Shown here: positions 1 through 5,027 of the stretch, one piece after another
Numbering within the stretch: the first letter of the stretch is position 1
Layout of the letters: every line of letters starts with the position of its first letter
Assembly: GCA_002727395.1 (NCBI GenBank)
Contig: PBWY01000089.1
Coordinates: 1 to 6,149, forward strand
Direction: 5' to 3'
DNA length: 6,149 nucleotides
Source: Rhodospirillales bacterium
GTDB taxonomy: Bacteria; Pseudomonadota; Alphaproteobacteria; MPNO01; UBA2964
The notes under the pieces: model-generated
What the model was told of the DNA's origin: nothing
What the model saw: only the letters and a program-made list of their open reading frames with translations
The model's database searches: none
Position numbers and translations under genes: made by a program

Positions 1-408
1 CCAGCGACGCGTCCTCGCTAGTTCCTCTAATATCAATATCGCTGCAATACAGGCAAATACCGGTCTCGTAAATCCAATAGCAGCTATGTCACCAAGTGGT
101 ATAAAAGTAGCTGCGAGGAAAAAAAAGGTAACGCTCAGGTAGGCAGAAATTCCTCTAACTGCGAATAAAGGAAATTTTTTTGTCCTTAAACGGGCACCGT
201 TATTAGAAAGGGCGGTGGGCAGTAAAAACATTAAGCCAAAAGTTGCTCGGAAGAAAACCACCACCAAAATCGATAGTTCTGGTGAAAGTGTGCGGGCCAC
301 TGTCATCATACCAGTAAAACAAGTACCGGCGCAGGTAATCCAGAACCCGGCGCGTATGACACTAGGAAGGGTATTAAAACGATTACTAAAAGTTTGAAAA
401 AATTTCAT
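1..408 (-). CDS. DMT-superfamily (EamA-type) inner-membrane transporter, N-terminal 136 residues, truncated by window edge
   Basis: Reading the minus strand from the ATG at 408 gives 136 uninterrupted codons to the window edge. The protein begins MKFFQTFSNRFNTLPSV and then shows four hydrophobic segments at about residues 20-38, 45-67, 80-101 and 106-128. The last runs into LILEEL and a basic ARTRRW turn. This matches the first EamA repeat of drug/metabolite transporters: a conserved arginine early in helix 2 (FFRATFG), a small-residue-rich helix 4, and an acidic pair at the end of helix 4. Full-length members have about 290-310 residues and ten helices in two EamA repeats, so over half the protein lies outside the window. 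Such proteins export or import small metabolites, but the substrate cannot be read from this half. The gene is divergent from arfB. No clear Shine-Dalgarno precedes the ATG, so a slightly different start is possible. Family assignment is firm; function is not. Confidence 0.82.
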   Translation of the reverse strand, partial: MKFFQTFSNRFNTLPSVIRAGFWITCAGTCFTGMMTVARTLSPELSILVVVFFRATFGLMFLLPTALSNNGARLRTKKFPLFAVRGISAYLSVTFFFLAATFIPLGDIAAIGFTRPVFACIAAILILEELARTRRW

Positions 409-481
409 GGTTCGTTATAGGTGTCAGAGAGGAAGTGCGCTAGGGTCTGTGATTATAAAAGTTTGCTTCAAAAGACTAGTG

Positions 482-913
482 ATGCCTGACGACCTGGTGT
501 TTGAAAATTTGATGATTCCATACACATCACTAGTTGTGACCTATATTCGTGCATCTGGGCCGGGTGGTCAGAATGTCAATAAGATATCCACTGCTGCGCA
601 GCTGCGGTTTGATGCAAAACACTGTTCGGCAATGGACCCGAACCTTTTTAAAAGGCTGCAGCATATTGCCGGGTCTCGCATGACAAGTTCCGGAGTAATT
701 GTTATTACTGCCAAACGATTTAGGTCAAGAGAAAGGAACCGTGAAGACGCAGTTGAGCGGTTGCGCCAAATTATAAAGAATGCAATCGCAAGACCAAAAT
801 ATCGTCATCCGATAAGGGTCGGGAAGGTTCAAAAACAACGACGCCTTGAAAAAAAGCGTCGTAATGGCAACGTAAAGAAGGGAAGAAGTCGTATTCGCAT
901 GGATGATTTATAA
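482..913 (+). CDS. arfB: Alternative ribosome-rescue factor ArfB (YaeJ family, GGQ-domain peptidyl-tRNA hydrolase)
   Basis: This 143-residue protein hydrolyses peptidyl-tRNA on ribosomes stalled without a stop codon. It carries the catalytic GGQ at residues 28-30 within IRASGPGGQNVNK, followed by STAAQLRFD and SSGVIVITA, the usual core of this small release-factor-like family. The C-terminal 40 residues are very rich in Lys and Arg (roughly 104-140). In ArfB this tail is the part that sits in the empty mRNA channel of the ribosome. Length is close to the 140 residues of E. coli YaeJ. The frame is open back to an ATG at 407, but I chose 482 because MPDDLVFENLMIP aligns with the normal family N-terminus, and a start at 407 would overlap the start codon of the divergent transporter and leave no promoter space. 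GTG at 479 is also possible. It lacks RF1/RF2 codon-recognition domains, so it is not a truncated release factor. Confidence 0.92.
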   Translation: MPDDLVFENLMIPYTSLVVTYIRASGPGGQNVNKISTAAQLRFDAKHCSAMDPNLFKRLQHIAGSRMTSSGVIVITAKRFRSRERNREDAVERLRQIIKNAIARPKYRHPIRVGKVQKQRRLEKKRRNGNVKKGRSRIRMDDL

Positions 914-950
914 AATTAAAATTTTTCGGATGAGGGAATGTCCTTGAAAG

Positions 951-958
951 GGGAGAGG
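951..958 (+). promoter_or_regulatory. Ribosome binding site of msrB
   Basis: A purine-rich GGGAGAGG lies 3-6 bases before the ATG at 962. It is one of the two strong Shine-Dalgarno sequences in the window and fixes the msrB start. Confidence 0.7.
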
Positions 959-961
959 TGA

Positions 962-1375
962 ATGGTCAATAAGATAACGAAGTCTGAAGATGAGTGGAGA
1001 GAAAAACTAAGTCCCGAGCAGTTTCACGTTTGTCGTCAGGGTGGAACAGAAGCACCTTTTACAGGTAAATATAATGATTTAAATGGGGTTGGAATTTTTG
1101 TTTGTTCATGCTGTGGAAATCCACTATTTGATTCTAAAACAAAATTTAACTCGGGGACGGGTTGGCCCAGTTTTTTTGCTCCATTATCAAAAGAGGCCGT
1201 TGAACTGCATGAAGATTATTCAATGTTCATGAAGAGAGTAGAGGTTAAGTGTGCGAAATGTGATGCGCATCTTGGTCATGTATTTCCCGATGGCCCCCCT
1301 CCAACCAATCAGCGCTTCTGTATGAATTCTGTTTCACTTCAATTTCAAGAAACTGAAACGCCCGTAGAAAAATAG
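962..1375 (+). CDS. msrB: Peptide methionine-R-sulfoxide reductase MsrB, with Thr at the usual resolving-Cys position
   Basis: This 137-residue protein reduces the R epimer of methionine sulfoxide in proteins. It covers the whole SelR/MsrB domain. Zinc ligands are Cys48 and Cys51 (VCSCCG) plus Cys97 and Cys100 (CAKCDAHLGHVF). The substrate-pocket motif GTGWPSF is at residues 65-71, and the catalytic cysteine is Cys120 in RFCMNSVSL. In E. coli MsrB the first of these motifs reads GCGWPSF and that Cys resolves the sulfenic acid; here it is Thr66. Remaining candidates for recycling are Cys24 (FHVCRQGGTE) and the extra Cys50. Some MsrB enzymes are known to use a cysteine in the N-terminal region instead, so loss of activity is not implied. 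There is no signal peptide, so it is likely cytoplasmic. It lies 48 bp after arfB on the same strand and may be co-transcribed with it. Confidence 0.95.
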   Translation: MVNKITKSEDEWREKLSPEQFHVCRQGGTEAPFTGKYNDLNGVGIFVCSCCGNPLFDSKTKFNSGTGWPSFFAPLSKEAVELHEDYSMFMKRVEVKCAKCDAHLGHVFPDGPPPTNQRFCMNSVSLQFQETETPVEK

Positions 1376-1404
1376 TCACCAAAAACCAAAGATTAAAATT
1401 AAAT

Positions 1405-1409
1405 AGGAA
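1405..1409 (+). promoter_or_regulatory. Ribosome binding site of the NmrA-like gene
   Basis: AGGAA lies 8 bases before the ATG at 1418 in an otherwise A/T-rich 42-bp spacer. This spacing supports the chosen start. Confidence 0.55.
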
Positions 1410-1417
1410 AAATTGAA

Positions 1418-2269
1418 ATGATCCTCGTCACCTGTACTACCGGAAAAACAGGCCAAGCCATTACCAGAGCTCTCGTATCCTCAGGAAAGCAGGTTAAAGC
1501 TATGGTTCGAAAGGTGAAGTCCGCCCAAACGGCCAGGGAGATGGGCGCAGCCGATGTAATTATGGCCGACTTAGCGAACAAAGACGAGGTGCTTAATGCT
1601 ATGGAAGGAGTAAGCGCCGTATACTACGTCGCGCCAAACATGGACCCAAATGAGAGGTTAAACGGAGAAAATATAATCTCCGCTTGTCAGTCGGAAAATA
1701 TCAATCATCTTGTTTTTCACTCTGTTCTCCACACGCAAATAGAGGCCCTTCCACATCATTGGGAGCGTCATTTCGTTGAACAGTCGATAATTAATTCAGG
1801 AATTCCATTTTCCATTCTTCAGGTCGGCTCTTACATGCAAAATATGCTACCCATGTGGGAAAAAATGTTAGAAAGTGGCATTCATCGAATGGCTTATGAT
1901 ACAGAAGCACCAATGAGCTTGGTCGACCTTGAAGATGTAGCTGAGGTGGCCGTAAAAATAATAGACAATAGTAATTTCTTTAATGGAATTTTCGAGATTG
2001 CTGGTCCCTCCATCACTCTTCTTGAAAAGGCCAAAATTTTGACTTCTATATTGGGTAGGAAAATCATCGCTGAGAAACAACCACTCGCCCAATTTCTTGA
2101 ACATGGAAAAGCGATTGGTTTGAGCAAATACACCCTGTCAATGATGTCTAAAATGTTTCCATACTATGATAAGCATGGCTTGGTCGGCAGTGACAAAGTG
2201 CTAGAATGGATTCTCGGTCGCAGACCAACAACTTTCGATGAATTTGTTCGTCGTATAGCGGCGTCCTAG
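1418..2269 (+). CDS. NmrA-like NAD(P)-binding protein (atypical short-chain dehydrogenase fold)
   Basis: This 283-residue protein has a Rossmann-fold N-terminus: strand MILVT, glycine loop TTGKTG at residues 7-12, and Arg31 (VRK) after the second strand, where NADP-preferring members keep a basic residue. The first glycine of the usual GxxGxxG is Cys6 here. Further family marks are HSVLH at 101-105, HHWER at 113-117, SGIPFSILQ at 127-135, YMQN at 139-142, VDLEDVAEVA at 169-178 and a C-terminal segment ending in RRPTTFDEFV. Together these place it with NmrA/HSCARG-like and SDR-a5-like proteins. The classical SDR YxxxK catalytic pair is not evident at its normal place, where His-rich motifs occur. 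Members include NADPH-sensing regulators, quinone reductases and isomerases, so I do not assign a reaction. It follows msrB by 42 bp and may share its transcript. It converges on the DUF1989 operon, and the stop codons of the two facing genes overlap. Confidence 0.85.
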   Translation: MILVTCTTGKTGQAITRALVSSGKQVKAMVRKVKSAQTAREMGAADVIMADLANKDEVLNAMEGVSAVYYVAPNMDPNERLNGENIISACQSENINHLVFHSVLHTQIEALPHHWERHFVEQSIINSGIPFSILQVGSYMQNMLPMWEKMLESGIHRMAYDTEAPMSLVDLEDVAEVAVKIIDNSNFFNGIFEIAGPSITLLEKAKILTSILGRKIIAEKQPLAQFLEHGKAIGLSKYTLSMMSKMFPYYDKHGLVGSDKVLEWILGRRPTTFDEFVRRIAAS

Positions 2270-2904
2270 GCTTCTGATTCACAAATCATCGCCTGAATTG
2301 GTTGACCAAATTCTGGTGCTGCCAAGTCCGGGCAGGCACTCGCCGCTACAGCAAGGTCCATTTCCGCTCGAAAATCTATATAAATTGGTTCTTTGGGCCG
2401 GTTTGGGGAGTGTTTTATTTCGCCGGTTGAAGTATTAATTTCTACGTGCTGAAAAAGATTTAACGGGCTAGGGATTAATTCTGGAGGAACATTCCATTGA
2501 CGAAAACCATCCACTAAATTTTCCCAGCACCCGTGATCTGGAATGGGGATATCATCGCCGTGATGATACTGGTTTAATCTCCCTTCTTCTTTGGCTCGTG
2601 CATACCGAGGACCAGAGCAGGTTCCGTATTGCAAATCGTGATATCCCAATCCTGCAAATTGATCCTCAATAATAGTCATCATCGGGTTGTTTAGTTTGCT
2701 GTACAGAACGTCACCTTTTGTAATCCAAAGTTTCATGTTGTAGACCTTGGTACGAGCTTGATCGAACCGTTCATTAGTGTTTTTAAGACTAATACATGCA
2801 AAATCGATAATGGTCTTGGCTGTCAAACGCAGTATCTGTCCCTCGGTCATAGAGGCCCCCCAACCGGTGTTGGCTGGTACAAACTCATCGCTTATTATTT
2901 TCAT
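2266..2904 (-). CDS. DUF1989 / urea carboxylase-associated family protein, copy 1 (third gene of the operon)
   Basis: This 212-residue protein belongs to the DUF1989 family that accompanies urea or guanidine carboxylase. Two such proteins, CgdA and CgdB, form a carboxyguanidine deiminase in guanidine-using bacteria. Visible marks are GQILRLTAKTIIDF (22-35), SKLNNPMM (69-76), GYHDLQYGTC (87-96), PDHGCWEN (122-129), IPSPLNLF (144-151) and RAEMD...SACPD (179-193). His89, Cys96, Cys126, Asn129, Asn149, Asp183 and Cys191 keep the family's expected polar and cysteine positions, so this copy looks catalytically intact. That reading comes from family conservation, not from an experiment. The frame is open up to 3003, but I start at 2904 because MKIISDEF matches the N-termini of the two sister proteins and an AAAGGAG lies 7 bases upstream. 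No carboxylase or allophanate hydrolase is near, so the substrate is unknown. No signal peptide or membrane segment is seen. Confidence 0.88.
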   Translation of the reverse strand: MKIISDEFVPANTGWGASMTEGQILRLTAKTIIDFACISLKNTNERFDQARTKVYNMKLWITKGDVLYSKLNNPMMTIIEDQFAGLGYHDLQYGTCSGPRYARAKEEGRLNQYHHGDDIPIPDHGCWENLVDGFRQWNVPPELIPSPLNLFQHVEINTSTGEIKHSPNRPKEPIYIDFRAEMDLAVAASACPDLAAPEFGQPIQAMICESEA

Positions 2905-2911
2905 TGTTTTT

Positions 2912-2918
2912 CTCCTTT
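2912..2918 (-). promoter_or_regulatory. Ribosome binding site deciding the start of DUF1989 copy 1
   Basis: On the minus strand AAAGGAG lies 7 bases before the ATG at 2904, inside the 20-bp gap after the middle gene. It is the best Shine-Dalgarno of the operon and argues against the longer open frame beginning at 3003. The sister genes have only weak purine runs, so copy 1 may be translated most strongly. Confidence 0.75.
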
Positions 2919-2924
2919 TGCCAG

Positions 2925-3467
2925 TCAGGGTTGTAAAATAGTGACTGTTGACTTTGCCCCTGAAGCGGAAGTTTCTGACGCCGGACAATTCATGATTGCA
3001 CAAATTACGTTAATCTCGGCTTCCAATTCTATTGATACATCCGTCTTTGGCCCTTTTGGCTTGGGCTTAATACGACCGTCCTGACTGATATCAAGGTTTC
3101 GAAAAAAACCGAGGGGGTCGGGCAGGTTTTCATAGGAAATATTGATAGGAGATAATATAGATAGCATACCCTCGGCGCAGCCATGTCCAGATTGTAAATC
3201 ATGTAATCCAATTCCGGAAAATCCATCTGTAAGGAATTTCATCATGGGATTATTCTGTTTGCTAAATAAACGGTGCCCAGCGGTTGGATACATGTTCAGG
3301 TTGTATATTCTTGTTCGCGCGGTATCAAAATATTCCCGTATGTCTTCTCTTTTAAATGCATTAAAATCAATTACACTTCGACCGGTAAGTTTCAATATTT
3401 GACCGCGGTCTAAATTGCCCATCCATCCTTCTTGAGGGTTTACGGTTTCTTCGCTGATAATTTCCAT
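2925..3467 (-). CDS. DUF1989 family protein, copy 2, shortened and missing conserved core residues
   Basis: This 180-residue sister of the flanking proteins aligns with them without gaps for its first 92 residues (MEIISEE, GQILKLTGRSVIDF, NNPMM, GLHDLQ with His89). It then jumps from HDLQSG straight to HGC at 95-97, whereas the sisters have HGC at 124-126. Exactly 29 residues are therefore missing, including the first conserved cysteine (Cys96 of copies 1 and 3). The asparagine of the CxEN motif is Gly100, the asparagine of SPxNxF is Gly120, and the RAEMD aspartate is Asn153. The C-terminal NCPA keeps one cysteine (Cys161). The frame is intact, there are no stops, and it sits in the operon with normal spacing, so it looks retained rather than decayed. 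It could be a non-catalytic partner subunit, or an enzyme with altered specificity. A weak AGAAA is the only ribosome-binding signal. Confidence 0.82.
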   Translation of the reverse strand: MEIISEETVNPQEGWMGNLDRGQILKLTGRSVIDFNAFKREDIREYFDTARTRIYNLNMYPTAGHRLFSKQNNPMMKFLTDGFSGIGLHDLQSGHGCAEGMLSILSPINISYENLPDPLGFFRNLDISQDGRIKPKPKGPKTDVSIELEAEINVICAIMNCPASETSASGAKSTVTILQP

Positions 3468-3494
3468 GACGATTATTTCTAAACTTCTATTTTG

Positions 3495-4127
3495 TTAAAT
3501 TTCAAATACGGTTGCTTTGACTTCAAGTCCTCTTGTTTGTGAAGCCATATCCGGACAAGCGCTAAAACCAACTAGTAGCTCACATTCAGCAAGAAGTTCC
3601 AAGTTTACAGGTATTTCCGGACGGGTTTGAGTTCTTTCCATACACCCAGTGTCTTGATCAATTTGCATATTTTGAAAAAAGTTTACCGGACTGGGAATAT
3701 TTTCATATGGAATACCCCATGGTTCCAACGCCCAGGTAAGGTTTTCGGTGCAGCCGTGATCTGGTAATTTCATATCCTTGCCATGCAGGTATTCACCAAG
3801 CCGACCTTCTTCAGCGGCCCGTTTGTGCCTAGCTCGGCCGCACATACCAAATTGTAGGTCATGTGTTCCTTTACCTTTAAATTCATCCTTTATAAATTTT
3901 AAAAGCGGTTTGCCACTACGCGACAACATTTGGTGCCCTTCTTTAAGATAAATACAGTTGCTTGCCTCTTTTGTGACGGCTTGATCAAATGCCTCACGAA
4001 AATTATTGCGGTCAAAAGCTACAAAATCAATAATTGTTCGAGCGGTAAGCCGTAAAAATTGCCCGGCAATCAGTTCAGTCGCCCAGCCTGTATTTTTTGG
4101 GGCTATATATTCCTTTATTACTCGCAT
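3495..4127 (-). CDS. DUF1989 / urea carboxylase-associated family protein, copy 3 (first gene of the operon)
   Basis: This 210-residue protein is the promoter-proximal member of the trio and is most like copy 1. Shared marks are KNTGW (11-15), GQFLRLTARTIIDF (22-35), FDQA (47-50), THDLQFGMC (88-96), EEGRLGEYLHG (106-116), LPDHGCTEN (121-129), IPSPVNFFQN (144-153) and FSACPDM (188-194). It retains His89, Cys96, Cys126, Asn129, Asn149 and Cys191. The RAEMD-type aspartate is Glu183, in LAECELL. No N-terminal targeting sequence is seen, so it is probably cytoplasmic. The known chemistry of characterised relatives is deimination of carboxyguanidine by a two-protein complex; a related C-N hydrolysis is plausible here, but the substrate is not shown by the window. 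The ATG at 4127 fits the N-termini of its sisters, although the Shine-Dalgarno is weak. The stop is 27 bp before the start of copy 2, consistent with one transcript. Confidence 0.88.
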   Translation of the reverse strand: MRVIKEYIAPKNTGWATELIAGQFLRLTARTIIDFVAFDRNNFREAFDQAVTKEASNCIYLKEGHQMLSRSGKPLLKFIKDEFKGKGTHDLQFGMCGRARHKRAAEEGRLGEYLHGKDMKLPDHGCTENLTWALEPWGIPYENIPSPVNFFQNMQIDQDTGCMERTQTRPEIPVNLELLAECELLVGFSACPDMASQTRGLEVKATVFEI

Positions 4128-4453
4128 TTTGACTTGGTCTCACTATACCTCAATAGCACAATTAAATTTAAAAACGGCGAAGGGAACTATTCCAAGTAAG
4201 GATTTATCATTATTACTTTCCAGAATCTATCTCTTATTGGTGCCAAATGCGAAGCCTTCACTCACAAAGTAGAGCAGGGTATTGAAAAAAAGTTATTCAA
4301 GGTATGATAGTGTGTTTTTGGTGCCTTGTTTTGTCTTAACGCCGCGAATTTGAAAAAAGTAGTATTCGAGTTAGAAATGTGGATTATTAGGGTCGCCTAC
4401 TATGGATTCATAGCACCAACTTCAACTAATATTGCAAAAAGAAAGATAAATTT
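4128..4453. other. 326-bp non-coding divergent intergenic region
   Basis: This is the only long gene-free stretch. It lies between the start of the minus-strand DUF1989 operon and the plus-strand flavoprotein gene, so it must hold promoters for both or parts of them. It is distinctly A/T-rich. On the minus strand TATAGT (positions 4147-4142) could be a -10 box for the DUF1989 operon, but no good -35 is visible and the leader would be under 10 bases. A plus-strand candidate is listed separately. A small perfect inverted repeat, CTATG-GATT-CATAG, spans 4400-4413, about 40 bases before the flavoprotein start; it is too short to call an operator. I see no convincing small gene, tRNA or rho-independent terminator. 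Confidence 0.6.
4282..4308 (+). promoter_or_regulatory. Candidate sigma-70-like promoter for the flavoprotein-ligase pair
   Basis: TTGAAA at 4282-4287 and TATGAT at 4303-4308 resemble -35 and -10 boxes. The spacer is 15 bp, shorter than the usual 16-18. It would give a leader of roughly 140 bases before the ATG at 4454. In A/T-rich DNA such matches arise by chance, so this is only a candidate. Confidence 0.25.
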
Positions 4454-5008
4454 ATGAGAATTTTTGCATTTGCAGGTTCACTTAGAAAAGAGTCTTTGAA
4501 CCACCAATTAGCACAAATAATTAGTTCCAAACTTCAAGATTCTAACGTCGATGTTGATTTAGCTAAATTTAGCGAATTTAACATGCCGCTTTTTGATGGT
4601 GATTTACAGAGTGTTTCCGGTATTCCGGATAGTACACAAAAATTGGCCGATCGCATTTCTATGGCGGATGGATTGGTCATTGTATCACCAGAATATAACC
4701 ATGGTGTTCCGGGACCTTTAAAAAATGCCATAGACTGGTTATCGCGTATCAGACCTTTTCCCACTGCAGGGAAACCGTGTTTTCTGGCGTCCGCGGCCCC
4801 TGGCCTTGTTGGTGGAACACGAGGTTTAATTGCGATGCGGCCGGCTTTATCCTTCATGGGAGCGTGGATCTCGGGAGAAAGTTTTTCCCTTGCACAGGCT
4901 AACCAAATGATGGCAGAAGGCAAAATTGTAAATGATGAACTTGATAAAATATTGAACGGAATGCTCGAAAGATTCACAAAGGTTACAGCCTCTCTTCAGA
5001 TAAAATAA
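4454..5008 (+). CDS. NAD(P)H-dependent FMN reductase-like flavodoxin-fold protein
   Basis: This 184-residue protein has the compact flavodoxin-like fold of the NADPH-dependent FMN reductase family (ArsH/chromate-reductase/azoreductase-like single-domain enzymes). The phosphate-binding loop GSLRKESLN is at residues 8-16 after the first strand. The isoalloxazine-contacting signature SPEYNHGVPGPLKNAIDW is at 78-95. A glycine-rich segment (GLVGGTRG, 117-124) follows in the usual place. Length is typical. Such enzymes bind FMN and reduce quinones, nitro or azo compounds, metals, or supply reduced flavin to a partner monooxygenase; the sequence alone does not choose between these. There is no monooxygenase in the window. 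The stop lies 19 bp before the next start, so it is almost certainly co-transcribed with the acyl-CoA ligase. The Shine-Dalgarno is only a weak AAAGAAAG. It has no targeting signal and is cytoplasmic. Confidence 0.92.
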   Translation: MRIFAFAGSLRKESLNHQLAQIISSKLQDSNVDVDLAKFSEFNMPLFDGDLQSVSGIPDSTQKLADRISMADGLVIVSPEYNHGVPGPLKNAIDWLSRIRPFPTAGKPCFLASAAPGLVGGTRGLIAMRPALSFMGAWISGESFSLAQANQMMAEGKIVNDELDKILNGMLERFTKVTASLQIK

Positions 5009-5027
5009 GCTATTTGGATTTAAAGTT

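Noticed and set aside
215..397. Plus-strand open frame of 60 codons
   Set aside because: It is antisense to the transporter gene, whose minus-strand translation gives clear EamA helices; the plus frame has no recognisable content.
407..481. N-terminal extension of ArfB by 25 residues
   Set aside because: The extra residues do not resemble any ArfB N-terminus, and they would overlap the divergent start codon and occupy the only promoter space.
911..926. A/T-only near-palindrome after arfB as a terminator
   Set aside because: It has no G/C stem, and msrB follows within 50 bp on the same strand, so an intrinsic terminator is not supported.
2905..3003. N-terminal extension of DUF1989 copy 1 by 33 residues into copy 2
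   Set aside because: The sister proteins start at the equivalent of 2904, a strong Shine-Dalgarno lies just before it, and the extension would overlap the coding region of copy 2.
2758..3402. Plus-strand open frames across the DUF1989 genes (2758-3084, 3142-3402)
   Set aside because: They are antisense to well-supported family members and encode nothing recognisable.
2266..4127. Complete guanidine or urea degradation operon
   Set aside because: No carboxylase, allophanate hydrolase, transporter or guanidine riboswitch is visible in the window; only DUF1989 proteins are present.
4006..4272. Plus-strand 88-codon open frame reaching into the divergent intergenic region
   Set aside because: About half is antisense to DUF1989 copy 3, there is no ribosome binding site, and the remainder is low-complexity A/T-rich sequence.
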